Below the pieces are notes generated by a model that saw only the letters and a list, made by a program, of their open reading frames with translations, had not been told where the DNA came from and searched no databases. This document shows positions 54,730 through 63,167 of a stretch of 64,000 nt of DNA, piece after piece; within the stretch, counting starts at the first letter, position 1, and each line of letters opens with the position of its first letter. The DNA is from Pseudomonas sp. LB-090624 (GTDB taxonomy: Bacteria; Pseudomonadota; Gammaproteobacteria; Pseudomonadales; Pseudomonadaceae). The position numbers and the translations under genes were made by a program. Location of the stretch: the NCBI RefSeq assembly GCF_003205205.1, contig NZ_QJRL01000003.1:310001-374000 (forward strand), read 5' to 3'.

Positions 54730-55500
54730 TTATTGACCCGGAATGTCCTTGCGCAGTTTCACGGGCTCATGCTCTTTGCCTTCCTTGCGGGCAAGGGCGG
54801 TACGCATGCGGATGTTGATAGCTTCTACCGCCAGCGAGAAAGCCATGGCGAAATACACGTAGCCCTTCGGCACATGCACCTCGAACGCTTCGGCGATCAG
54901 CACGGTACCGACCACGATCAGGAACGACAGTGCAAGCATCTTCAGCGACGGGTGCTTGTCGATGAAGTTACTGATGGCGCCCGCGCACAGCATCATCACC
55001 AGCACGGCAACGACGATGGCGGCGATCATCACCGGCACGTGGGAAACCATGCCTACCGCAGTGATCACCGAGTCCAGCGAGAACACGATATCGATGATCG
55101 CGATCTGGATGATGGTGTAAAAGAACTTGCCACCTGCGCCTTTCGGCTCGTCGGAGCTCTCGTCTTCGCCTTCCAGGCCGTGGTAGATCTCCTGCGAGCT
55201 TTTCCACAGCAAGAACAGGCCACCGAAGAACAGGATCAGGTCCCGCCCAGAGATCCCCTGGCCGAATACCACGAACAGGTCAGCAGTAAGGCGCATGACC
55301 CAGGTGATCGAAAGCAGCAGCATGATGCGGGTGACCATCGCCAGGGCCAGGCCGAAGATCCGGGTGCGCGGCTGCATGTGCTTGGGCATGCGGCTGACCA
55401 GGATCGAGATCATGATGATGTTGTCGATCCCAAGGACGATCTCAAGCGCGGTAAGGGTAAAAAAGGCAACCCAGATTTCCGGGCTGGTCAGCCATTCCAT
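54730..55500 (-). CDS. TerC-family integral membrane protein
   Basis: The 256-residue protein has about seven helices and the family motifs LEIVLGIDNIIMISIL near the N-terminus and IDIVFSLDSVITAVGM in the middle; the Asp residues in each are thought to bind metal. TerC-like proteins export manganese or aid tellurite resistance. The start at 55500 (MEWLTSPEIWVAFF) has AAAGGAA upstream; an earlier in-frame start at 55536 is less likely. No tellurite operon is nearby, so a metal role is more probable. Confidence 0.9.
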   Translation of the reverse strand: MEWLTSPEIWVAFFTLTALEIVLGIDNIIMISILVSRMPKHMQPRTRIFGLALAMVTRIMLLLSITWVMRLTADLFVVFGQGISGRDLILFFGGLFLLWKSSQEIYHGLEGEDESSDEPKGAGGKFFYTIIQIAIIDIVFSLDSVITAVGMVSHVPVMIAAIVVAVLVMMLCAGAISNFIDKHPSLKMLALSFLIVVGTVLIAEAFEVHVPKGYVYFAMAFSLAVEAINIRMRTALARKEGKEHEPVKLRKDIPGQ

Positions 55501-55572
55501 GTTTTTTCCTTTGAACGGTAAAGGCGACGGGCCCAAACCAAGGGCGCGTCGCGGTAGGGTAATTCGTACTTA

Positions 55573-56880
55573 TTAAAGACTACTGAACAACGGGAAAATG
55601 CCCATCAGCAGCGCGGCGAACATTATGCACAGGCAGACCAGCACTGCCCACTTCAGGGTGAAGCGTTGATGATCGCCGAATTCGATACCGGCCAGGGCCA
55701 CCAGCAGGTAAGTGGAAGGCACCAGCGGGCTCAGCAGGTGTACCGGCTGGCCGACGATCGATGCTCGGGCCATTTCGACCGGGCTGATACCGTAGTGGCT
55801 GGCGGCTTCGGCGAGCACCGGCAGCACGCCATAGTAGAACGCGTCGTTGGACATGAAGAATGTGAACGGCATGCTCACGATCGCGGTGATGACTGCCAGG
55901 TACGGGCCCAGGGCCTCGGGGATTACCGCCAGCAGGCTCTTGGACATGGCATCGACCATGCCGGTACCCGACAGGATGCCGGTGAAGATGCCGGCGGCAA
56001 AGATCAGCCCGGTCACGGCCAGCACGCTGCCGGCGTGGGCGGCGATGCGGTCCTTCTGTTGCTGCAGGCACGGATAGTTGACGATCATGGCGATGCTGAA
56101 GGCGATCATGAACAACACCGGCAGCGGCAATACGCCGGCGATGAGGGCGACCATCAGGGCGGCGGTGAGCGCGCCGTTGAAGTACAGCAGCTTGGGCCGG
56201 CGCGCTTCCGGGTACTGCGACACGCTGACTTCGCTATGGTCGATGTCGTCGGTAGGCAGGTGCAGCTCGCCAAGGCGGACACGCTCGCGCTTGCCGTACA
56301 TATAGGCAATGGCCAGGATCGCCAGCACGCCGAACAGCATGGCCGGGATCATCGGCACGAAGATGTCCGACGGGTCGACATGCAAGGCGCTGGCGGCACG
56401 GGCGGTCGGGCCACCCCACGGGGTCATGTTCATCACGCCACCGGCGAGGATGATCAGGCCGGCCATGATCCGCGGGCTCATGCCCAGGCGGCTGTACATC
56501 GGCAGCATGGCGGCGCAGCAGATCATGTAGGTGGTGGCGCCGTCACCGTCGAGCGAGACCACCAAGGCCAGCACGGCGGTACCGACCGACACTTTGAGCG
56601 GGTCACCCTTGACCAGCTTGAGGATCTTGCGCACGGCCGGGTCGAACAGGCCGGAGTCGATCATCAGGGCAAAGTACAGGATGGCGAACATCAGCATCAC
56701 GCCGGTTGGCGCAAGCTTGCTGATGCCCTCGAGCATCATCGGGCCGATCTTGGCGGAAAAACCACCGAACAGGGCGAACAGGATCGGTACCAGGATCAAC
56801 GCGATCAAGGCCGACAGGCGCTTGGTCATGATCAGGTACATGAAGGTGATGACCATGGCAAAGCCGAGGAAGGTCAGCAT
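55573..56880 (-). CDS. CitMHS-family citrate:metal symporter
   Basis: The 435-residue inner-membrane carrier has about twelve helices and matches CitMHS: LDGDGATTYMICCAAMLPMY and GGVMNMTPWGGPTARAA are diagnostic. Members take up citrate with magnesium or another divalent ion. It starts with the ATG at 56880 and has 266 bases upstream before the next divergent gene. No two-component regulator for citrate is adjacent. Confidence 0.92.
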   Translation of the reverse strand: MLTFLGFAMVITFMYLIMTKRLSALIALILVPILFALFGGFSAKIGPMMLEGISKLAPTGVMLMFAILYFALMIDSGLFDPAVRKILKLVKGDPLKVSVGTAVLALVVSLDGDGATTYMICCAAMLPMYSRLGMSPRIMAGLIILAGGVMNMTPWGGPTARAASALHVDPSDIFVPMIPAMLFGVLAILAIAYMYGKRERVRLGELHLPTDDIDHSEVSVSQYPEARRPKLLYFNGALTAALMVALIAGVLPLPVLFMIAFSIAMIVNYPCLQQQKDRIAAHAGSVLAVTGLIFAAGIFTGILSGTGMVDAMSKSLLAVIPEALGPYLAVITAIVSMPFTFFMSNDAFYYGVLPVLAEAASHYGISPVEMARASIVGQPVHLLSPLVPSTYLLVALAGIEFGDHQRFTLKWAVLVCLCIMFAALLMGIFPLFSSL

Positions 56881-57146
56881 GGCAATACTCCAGGCGTGGC
56901 GCTACGAAAGGAACGTCGATTCGGGCGGATCAGCGCGTATGGCGCTGCGCGGGGAGCATGCGGAGGGGAACTGCAGGAAGGCGGGCACAGGAATACATCA
57001 GAATCACCATTGTTGTTGTTGATTGGGCCGGGCGCGGTTTTTACCGGGTGCCCTGGCTGACCGGTCTGGTGCCGGTGGTGGGCCTATCCTATGAGGGCAA
57101 GCTTTCAGCCAGCTTTCGCCAATGCAAAGGCGACGAGAGGTAGGTG

Positions 57147-57548
57147 ATGCGGGATGTAACCGAAGGCGGCTGCCATTGTGGCGCCTTGCGTTATCGGCTG
57201 GAGGGTGACCTGACGGACATCGCCCACTGCCATTGCTCGATTTGCCGGCGGGTTAGCGGCGGGCTGGTGGTGACATGGCTCACCCTGCCCCGCTCTGGCT
57301 TCCAGTGGCTGGCGGGTGAGCCCAGCTGCTATCTGGCGCCGGCCAGTTGCAGCCGCTTCTTCTGTGGGCGGTGTGGGGCGCATGTGGCGCTGGTGACCAC
57401 CCACAGCCCCGAGACGATCGATGTAACGGTGGCCACGCTTGACCACCCGGAGCGGGTGCGGGCCAACCGGCATATCTGGGTGGCTAGCCGGTTGCCTTGG
57501 TTGCAACTGGACGAGGGCTTGCCTTCGGACGCTGGAGAGGCGTCATAG
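57147..57548 (+). CDS. GFA/CENP-V-family zinc protein (DUF636)
   Basis: The 133-residue protein has zinc-binding Cys clusters: GGCHCG near residue 9, HCHCSICRR near 28, and FFCGRCGAHV near 72. These define the glutathione-dependent formaldehyde-activating (GFA) fold. The ATG at 57147 has AGAGG upstream; a GTG three bases before is equally possible. The family includes enzymes of S-hydroxymethylglutathione formation, but most members have no known reaction. It is divergent from CitMHS. Confidence 0.87.
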   Translation: MRDVTEGGCHCGALRYRLEGDLTDIAHCHCSICRRVSGGLVVTWLTLPRSGFQWLAGEPSCYLAPASCSRFFCGRCGAHVALVTTHSPETIDVTVATLDHPERVRANRHIWVASRLPWLQLDEGLPSDAGEAS

Positions 57549-57587
57549 GAGCGGCCTTGCGGCGCGACAGGTTCGATGCCCCAGTCA

Positions 57588-59543
57588 TCATAATTGCAGG
57601 CCGCCCGCGGCCTTGTGCAGCGCTCGCAGATGCTCGCCGATCTGCTTCACGTTAGCCTCGACCGCAGCAATTGCTTTGGCCCGCGAAGGCTCCAGCAGCG
57701 CCCTTACCTCTTTGTCCAGGCTGGTACTCAAGCGCAACAGCTGTGCCTGCCGCTCGGTGCTCTCCTGCTCCAGGTGCTTGCGCTCCTCCAACTGTGGCAG
57801 GCCGTAGCCCTTGGCATCCAGCAACTCTGCCGGCCGGCTGAGAAAACCGCTGTTGGCGAGCATCTGCTTGAGCGTCGAATCGGCCTTGTTGATACTGCCG
57901 TCCTTCAGCGCGGCGGCGTTCAGGTAGCGTTGCTTGACCTCGTCCTGGGCCAGCAGCAGTTGCCGTCGCAAGCTGGCCTGTTCGAGCAGCAACAAGGCAG
58001 CGCTGGTGCGCAGGTCGGCCTTGGCGAACCATGGCCGGCGTTGTTCGGCATCCAGGGCCAGCCAGTCCTCCACTTGTGCCTGTTCGATCGGCAATTGCTT
58101 GCGCAGCACCTCGAACATGGCCTGGTAGCGCTCGCGGTAGGAGTCAAAACGGTAACCCAGGCGCAGCGCCTCGCGCGGGTTGTCGAGCACGCTGGTATCG
58201 GCCAGCCCCCTGCCCTTGAGCACGGCCAGCAAGCCGTTCGGCATGATGCTGTCGAGGTCGTTCAGCTGTGGGTTGGCGGTGCCGCTGCGCAGCAGCTTCA
58301 GCGATTCCACCGCACAGTTGTTGGACAGGAACCAGTAGTTACCGTCATAGCTCCAGTGCATCTCCGCAGCCTGGCGCACCAGGTTCTCGATTTCTTCGCG
58401 GTTGAGCTTCAATGGGACCGACGCCAGGCTGCGCAGTTCGGTCTTGGTGTATTCGTCGATCACCTGACCCAGCGGCAGTACGAACAACCGCGATGGGTAA
58501 ACGCCGACCAGGCCATCCCAGCTGGACAGTTGCACGTCGTTGACGAAGGCGCGGTACGACAGCACCAGGCTCTGGTCGAGGTCCAGGCGGCAATCCGGCC
58601 CGCGAGGGCGGCCCGGCTTGCAGATGACCAGGCGGAGCATGCTGTGGCCCCAGCGGCTGACCAGGTTCTGGTTGGCCTCGGCCAGCAGGTAATCCACTTC
58701 ATAGACCCGTTCGGGGTCGATCTCGCCCAGCGGTTGGCGGGCAAAGTCGCTGCCGGCGTTGATGAACGGCAGGCCCTTGGCACAGGTGTCCTGTTGCGGT
58801 ACCCAGCCGAAGTGTTCGCGCAGGTACTGGTTCAGTGCCGGGCGGCGGCAGCCATAGCTCGGGTCGAGGAGGAAATACTCCATATTGACCGCGATGTATT
58901 CCTTGGGGCTGCTCAACTCGTAGCTGTCGGGGCTGCGCACGAACTGGCCGTTGTGCTGCTCACGCTCGCCGCGCCGGCCGACGTACTGCTGCCAGCCTGC
59001 CAGGTCGAGCAGGCGTGGGTCGTCGCTGAGGGTGAAGCGGCGCTCTGCCTGGCCACGGCATTCCTCTGGCAGACCGACCTTGCCCAGCGTGCCTTGCTGG
59101 CGTTTGCAGCGGGCGATCAGCGACTTTTCGGCGCTTGGCCACAGGCGGGCACGGTCATAGATATGGGTGAGCTCGTGCAACACGGTGGCCAGCAACTCCT
59201 CGCGCACTGTGCCATGCGGGCGGCTGGTGCGCTCACGGGCGGCGCTGCCGTCGGTGAGGCTGGGGAGCAGGCGGCGGTTAAGCTCAAGGGTGGACACTAG
59301 CGAGGCCTGGCCATAGGCGTCGGCCGGCATGTTGTCACTCCAGCTGACCCGCACGCGGCGGTCCAGCTGTTGTTTGAAGCGTGGGGGCAGCTTGCCCATG
59401 GCCTCGTCGAGCAAGGCCTGGGTAGCTTGGGTTTGTTGCGGGTCGAGGCCGGACGCCTGCAGCTCAAGCTGCAGGTCGGCCAAGGCGGGCGTGCCGAGCA
59501 ACGTCAAGGCGCAGCCGAGCAGCCAGGCGCGTATGCGCTTCAC
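57588..59543 (-). CDS. Exported DUF4105 protein with N-terminal HExxH motif
   Basis: The 651-residue protein has a signal peptide (LLGCALTLLGTPALA). The N-terminal part (about 25-240) carries HELTH at residues 123-127, the metalloprotease HExxH motif, with a possible third ligand E215 or E222. The middle (about 280-430) is the DUF4105 domain: NLVSRWGHSMLRL has H300, and WFLSNNCAVESLKLL has N409 and C410, positions that suggest a papain-like His/Asn-Cys site. A helical C-terminal third follows. It has no membrane helices after the signal. It overlaps the first DUF2388 gene by four bases, so they act together. The activity is unknown. Confidence 0.86.
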   Translation of the reverse strand: MKRIRAWLLGCALTLLGTPALADLQLELQASGLDPQQTQATQALLDEAMGKLPPRFKQQLDRRVRVSWSDNMPADAYGQASLVSTLELNRRLLPSLTDGSAARERTSRPHGTVREELLATVLHELTHIYDRARLWPSAEKSLIARCKRQQGTLGKVGLPEECRGQAERRFTLSDDPRLLDLAGWQQYVGRRGEREQHNGQFVRSPDSYELSSPKEYIAVNMEYFLLDPSYGCRRPALNQYLREHFGWVPQQDTCAKGLPFINAGSDFARQPLGEIDPERVYEVDYLLAEANQNLVSRWGHSMLRLVICKPGRPRGPDCRLDLDQSLVLSYRAFVNDVQLSSWDGLVGVYPSRLFVLPLGQVIDEYTKTELRSLASVPLKLNREEIENLVRQAAEMHWSYDGNYWFLSNNCAVESLKLLRSGTANPQLNDLDSIMPNGLLAVLKGRGLADTSVLDNPREALRLGYRFDSYRERYQAMFEVLRKQLPIEQAQVEDWLALDAEQRRPWFAKADLRTSAALLLLEQASLRRQLLLAQDEVKQRYLNAAALKDGSINKADSTLKQMLANSGFLSRPAELLDAKGYGLPQLEERKHLEQESTERQAQLLRLSTSLDKEVRALLEPSRAKAIAAVEANVKQIGEHLRALHKAAGGLQL

Positions 59544-59860
59544 AGTGCGAGGATGGCTTCGGCCAGTACCTGGTCGCTGGCGCCGCGCGCTTGCGGTACG
59601 CGCTCGCGTAGAGTGTTGAAAGCGGCCTCGAGTTGCGCGCCGCGGATATCCCCGTCGCTGGCGACGAAACTGGCGGCGTCGTCATGGGCCTCACGTACCA
59701 CTTTGGAGTCGCGGATCGAAGTAGTGGTGTCCGAGGTGAAGTCGATCGAGCGGCCAAAGGCACGCACGATGATGTTGCTGGTGGCCACCAGAGTCTGTGC
59801 CTGGGCCAGGTCAGCCAGCAGCAGCATGCCGAGGGTAGCGGCAATCAGCGGTTTACGCAT
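59540..59860 (-). CDS. DUF2388 protein, copy 1
   Basis: The 106-residue exported protein (signal peptide ending AQA) has the DUF2388 pattern ending AHDDAASFVASDGDIRGAQL, then LEAAFNTLRERVP and LAEAILAL. It overlaps the DUF4105 gene (ATGA). Two paralogues follow upstream in tandem. Function is unknown; export suggests a periplasmic or surface role. Confidence 0.85.
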   Translation of the reverse strand: MRKPLIAATLGMLLLADLAQAQTLVATSNIIVRAFGRSIDFTSDTTTSIRDSKVVREAHDDAASFVASDGDIRGAQLEAAFNTLRERVPQARGASDQVLAEAILAL

Positions 59861-59896
59861 GGAGCATCTCCGAAAAATACAGGGAGTCAGGGGTAG

Positions 59897-60190
59897 TTAT
59901 TGGACGAGAATTGCCTGTGCCAGTTCCAGGTCGCCGACGGCATGCCGTGTGCAATTGTGGCGTAATGATTCCAGAGCGGCTTCAAGGCGCGCTCCACGAA
60001 TCAGGCCCTCGCTGGCAACGAACGCCGCAGCATCGTCACGTGCCTGGCGGACCAGCTTGCGGTCGAACGGGGCGGAGGTGACCTGGCTGGTAACGTAGCC
60101 GGTAATCACCAGACCTTGCGTGCTGGTGTCCATGGCATGGGCGCTAGCCACGCAGGCGAGGGAAAGCAGCAGAGACAACAGATAACGCAT
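59897..60190 (-). CDS. DUF2388 protein, copy 2
   Basis: The 97-residue exported protein (signal peptide ending SAHA) shares ARDDAAAFVASEGLIRGARL and LAQAILVQ with its neighbours. It is the shortest copy and has a Cys in its C-terminal part (HNCTRH). It is 36 bases from copy 1 and on the same strand. Confidence 0.83.
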   Translation of the reverse strand: MRYLLSLLLSLACVASAHAMDTSTQGLVITGYVTSQVTSAPFDRKLVRQARDDAAAFVASEGLIRGARLEAALESLRHNCTRHAVGDLELAQAILVQ

Positions 60191-60279
60191 GGGCTCTATA
60201 GACGGCTGGAGACAGTAGCGGCAGTGCCGGGTACGGCTGTGCTGGTGGTGACCAGCACAGCTGCTTTATTCAGACCGGG

Positions 60280-60597
60280 TCAGAGTGCCAGGATGGCCTG
60301 GGCCAGTTGTGCGTCGCTGGCCTGCAGGGCTGGCATCTGCGAGCGGATGTGCAGGAATGCGCTTTCCAGCTTGGCGCCGCGGATGTCGCCCTGGCTGCCA
60401 ACGAAGCTGGCGGCGTCGTCACGGGCAGCCTGGACGATCTTGTCGTCACGGAAGGAGGAGGAAACATCGGAAGTGGCATCGGTGGACGCAGCTACTGCGC
60501 CTACGACAGCGTCAGTGGTGACAACGAAGCTGGTGGCGCTTGCGGTGCCGGCCAGGCTCAGCATCAGGGCGGCGCCAATCAGGTATTTACGGGACAT
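60280..60597 (-). CDS. DUF2388 protein, copy 3
   Basis: The 105-residue exported protein (start at 60597, signal peptide ending ASA) carries ARDDAASFVGSQGDIRGAKL and LAQAILAL. It has an extra VVGAVAASTDATSDVSS stretch. It is the first gene of the four-gene run; the open frame to 60651 has no ribosome site, but GGAG is found before this ATG. Confidence 0.84.
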   Translation of the reverse strand: MSRKYLIGAALMLSLAGTASATSFVVTTDAVVGAVAASTDATSDVSSSFRDDKIVQAARDDAASFVGSQGDIRGAKLESAFLHIRSQMPALQASDAQLAQAILAL

Positions 60598-60828
60598 GAT
60601 GGTGGACTCCTGGACTATGGGCGGGTGGTTCTGTCTATCGGACGCTTGCACAGCGCATCGCGGTACTTTTGACAGTGGTTTAAACCAAGCTGTTAAGCCA
60701 AGCGTATCACGCGCCAGTGTTTGCGGTAGTTAATGAACAGCGCACCAACAAACTGTACCGCTATGTTTTGGTTTTCCCAAAACTGTGCATGTTGCTGGCC
60801 CAGAAGCTCTGGCATGCGGCCTGGAAAC

Positions 60829-60862
60829 AAAAAACCCGTTGCAGTGTCCTGCAACGGGTTTT
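60829..60862 (-). terminator. Terminator of the DUF1127 gene
   Basis: AAAACCCGTTGCAG and CTGCAACGGGTTTT pair perfectly over 14 bases around TGTC. T-rich sequence follows on the minus strand. It separates the DUF1127 gene from the DUF2388 group. A further perfect IR (GTTTTGG/CCAAAAC, 60765-60783) lies beyond it. Confidence 0.9.
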
Positions 60863-60901
60863 AGGAATTCGCGGTGCCGGCCGCAGCCGGCAAGCCGGTG
60901 C

Positions 60902-61117
60902 TTAGCGCCAGAAAGGCTTGCTCAGCTCTTCGTAACGCTGCGACTCGCTGATACCGGCGTCGGCCAGCAGGCGGGCGTCCAGGCGAGCCAGTTGACGGCG
61001 GCTGGCCATACGGCGCTGCCACAGCAGCAGGGTCGACAGAGCGCGCAGCGGCAGCGAGGCGTTGGATTGCTGGGCGTTGCTTTCAAAAACCAGACCGGAA
61101 CTGAGGGTACGTTCCAT
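60902..61117 (-). CDS. DUF1127 (YjiS-like) small protein
   Basis: The 71-residue protein ends with the DUF1127 pattern RQLARLDARLLADAGISESQ, preceded by an Arg/Leu-rich helix (LLWQRRMASRR). These small basic proteins are often stress or stationary-phase induced and, in some bacteria, affect RNA turnover or phosphate and polyamine metabolism. It is monocistronic with a strong terminator. The specific role here is unknown. Confidence 0.86.
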   Translation of the reverse strand: MERTLSSGLVFESNAQQSNASLPLRALSTLLLWQRRMASRRQLARLDARLLADAGISESQRYEELSKPFWR

Positions 61118-61489
61118 GATGCTTCATCCTTCCGCTTATGGCGGGATTAGGTAGTGATTTAACTGATGCCAATGATCCTCCCCTCTTGTCCATAACAGTA
61201 GATACAGTTCTGTTGAAAGACGATGGCTCAGTTAACTGTGTAATCCTACTGTTGCACTCGAAATAGGCGTAACTGTACTGGTCGGCACTCTTTTGGTGCA
61301 TTGCTGTTCAGCAAACGAAATTTTTAGGGGGTGTGAGGAGGATTAACCGGTACAGTAGAACAGATTATTCAGGTTTTTGTTCGCAACGTGTGTTTATAGA
61401 AAGAGTGGCTGCTGGTGCCCATTCGTGAATAGGCCCGCGAAGAGGCCGGAACGCCGGGAGCAGGGCCGGCGTTCCGCACTACAACTGTA
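61118..61489. other. Upstream region of the DUF1127 gene with repeated ACTGT/ACAGT motifs
   Basis: This 372-base gap is A/T rich. It holds six ACTGT or ACAGT pentamers between 61195 and 61356, including the perfect palindrome CAGTTAACTG (61229-61238). These might be binding sites of a repeat-binding regulator. The left end carries the DUF1127 promoter; the right end has a REP-like element. No coding frame is convincing. Confidence 0.45.
61428..61475. repeat. Degenerate REP plus 10-bp hairpin downstream of the CoA-transferase gene
   Basis: GGAACGCCGG (61448-61457) pairs perfectly with CCGGCGTTCC (61466-61475). The adjoining AGGCCCGCGAAGAGGCCGG is the reverse of a REP core. It lies 15 bases beyond the minus-strand stop at 61490 and probably acts as its terminator. 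Confidence 0.6.
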
Positions 61490-62983
61490 TCAGCTCGCCA
61501 GCATGCGCCCGGTTTCTTCCAGGTTTTCGTGCCAGCTCAAGGCTTCGCGCAGAATGTGTGGGGTATGCCCGCCACGCTGGCAGGCGCGATCGAAGTAATC
61601 GTTCAGCGCAGCGCGATAGTCTGGGTGCACACAATTGTCGATGATTGCCCGTGCGCGCTCGCGAGGCGCCAGGCCACGCAGGTCAGCCAGGCCTTGCTCG
61701 GTGACCAGGATGTCCACGTCGTGCTCGGTGTGGTCGACATGGCTGACCATTGGCACCACGCTGGAAATCGCACCGCCCTTGGCAATCGATTTGGTGACGA
61801 ACACCGCCAAGTGGGCATTGCGGGCGAAGTCACCCGAACCACCGATGCCGTTCATCATTCGGGTGCCGCACACGTGGGTGGAGTTGACGTTGCCGTAGAT
61901 ATCGAACTCCAGCGCGGTGTTGATACCGATGATGCCTAAGCGGCGCACGACTTCCGGGTGATTGGAAATTTCCTGCGGGCGCAATACCAGCTTGTCCTTG
62001 TAACGCTCCAGGTTGCCGAAGACATCGGCGTTGCGGCGTGTCGACAGGGTGATCGAGCTGCCCGATGCGAAGCTCAGCTTGCCGGCGTCGATCAGGTCGA
62101 AGGTGGAGTCCTGCAGTACCTCGGAGTACATGGTCAGGTCTTCGAAGGGGGACTCGATCAAGCCGCACATTACTGCGTTGGCGATGCTGCCGATACCGGC
62201 CTGCAGCGGGCCGAGCTTGTTGGTCATGCGGCCGGCGGCCACTTCTTTCTTGAGGAAGTTGATCAGGTGGTCGGCGATGCCCTGGGTTTCGTCATCCGGC
62301 GGCAGTACGGTGGACGGTGAGTCCGGCTGGTCGCTGATGACGATACCGACGATCTTGGCCGGGTCGATCGGGATGGCGGTGCTGCCGATGCGGTCGTCGA
62401 CCTTGACCAGCGGGATAGGCGTGCGGGTCGGGCGGTAGGTCGGGATATAGATGTCGTGCAGCCCCTCGAGGTTGGTATTGTGCGAGAGGTTGATCTCGAC
62501 AATTACTTGCTTGGCGAAGATCGCGAAGCTGGCCGAGTTGCCCACCGAAGTGGTTGGCACGATGTGGCCCTGCTCGGTGATGGCCACCGCTTCGATGACC
62601 GCGATGTCAGGCAGCTTCAGCTGCTGGTTGCGCAGCTGCTCGACGGTTTCCGACAGGTGCTGGTCGATGAACATCACTTGGCCGTCGTTGATGGCCTTGC
62701 GCAGGGTGCTGTCGACCTGGAACGGCATGCGGCGGGCCAATACACCGGCCTCGGTCAGCTGCTTGTCGAGGTCGTTACCCAGGCTGGCGCCGGTCATCAG
62801 GCTGATTTTCAGTGGCGACTGCTTGGCACGTTCGGCCAGTGCATGCGGTACGGCCTTGGCTTCGCCGGCGCGAGTGAAACCGCTCATGCCGACGGTCATG
62901 CCGTCCTCGATCAGACCAGCGGCATCAGCCGCACTCATTACCTTGCTGTGCAGGGAGGACAAGCGGATACGATCACGGTACAT
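61490..62983 (-). CDS. Acetyl-CoA hydrolase/transferase (succinyl-CoA:acetate CoA-transferase type)
   Basis: The 497-residue enzyme moves CoA between short acyl groups. It has the class-I CoA-transferase features: GMTVGMSGFTRAGEAKAVP near the N-terminus, the catalytic Glu in MYSEVLQDSTFDLI, and GIGGSGDFARNAHLAVF near the C-terminus. Length matches AarC/Ach1-like proteins. It likely helps acetate or propionate use, with succinate or acetate as CoA donors, but the hydrolase name is also used for this family. It is monocistronic. Confidence 0.92.
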   Translation of the reverse strand: MYRDRIRLSSLHSKVMSAADAAGLIEDGMTVGMSGFTRAGEAKAVPHALAERAKQSPLKISLMTGASLGNDLDKQLTEAGVLARRMPFQVDSTLRKAINDGQVMFIDQHLSETVEQLRNQQLKLPDIAVIEAVAITEQGHIVPTTSVGNSASFAIFAKQVIVEINLSHNTNLEGLHDIYIPTYRPTRTPIPLVKVDDRIGSTAIPIDPAKIVGIVISDQPDSPSTVLPPDDETQGIADHLINFLKKEVAAGRMTNKLGPLQAGIGSIANAVMCGLIESPFEDLTMYSEVLQDSTFDLIDAGKLSFASGSSITLSTRRNADVFGNLERYKDKLVLRPQEISNHPEVVRRLGIIGINTALEFDIYGNVNSTHVCGTRMMNGIGGSGDFARNAHLAVFVTKSIAKGGAISSVVPMVSHVDHTEHDVDILVTEQGLADLRGLAPRERARAIIDNCVHPDYRAALNDYFDRACQRGGHTPHILREALSWHENLEETGRMLAS

Positions 62984-63102
62984 GGATTGTTATCTCGGGC
63001 TACTGAAACTACTGCCGCGCAGTCTAGAGATTTCGCCCATTGCCGTCCCGCGACCATGGTCGTATGAGAAGCCACGAAATAGAGCCGTTGATCCGGATCA
63101 AT

Positions 63103-63137
63103 AAAAGAAAAGCCCCGGCAGATTCTGACCGGGGCTT
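63103..63137 (-). terminator. Terminator of pntB
   Basis: AAGCCCCGG and CCGGGGCTT pair perfectly around ten bases. On the minus strand a T-rich stretch (complement of AAAAGAAAA) follows. It lies 31 bases after the pntB stop. Confidence 0.88.
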
Positions 63138-63167
63138 CCTTTATATCAGCTGGTTTGCAGAGAGGTT

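Noticed and set aside
55666..57060. Plus-strand open frame inside CitMHS (464 residues)
   Set aside because: It is antisense to a clear CitMHS gene and reads as His/Gly/Gln-rich low-complexity sequence.
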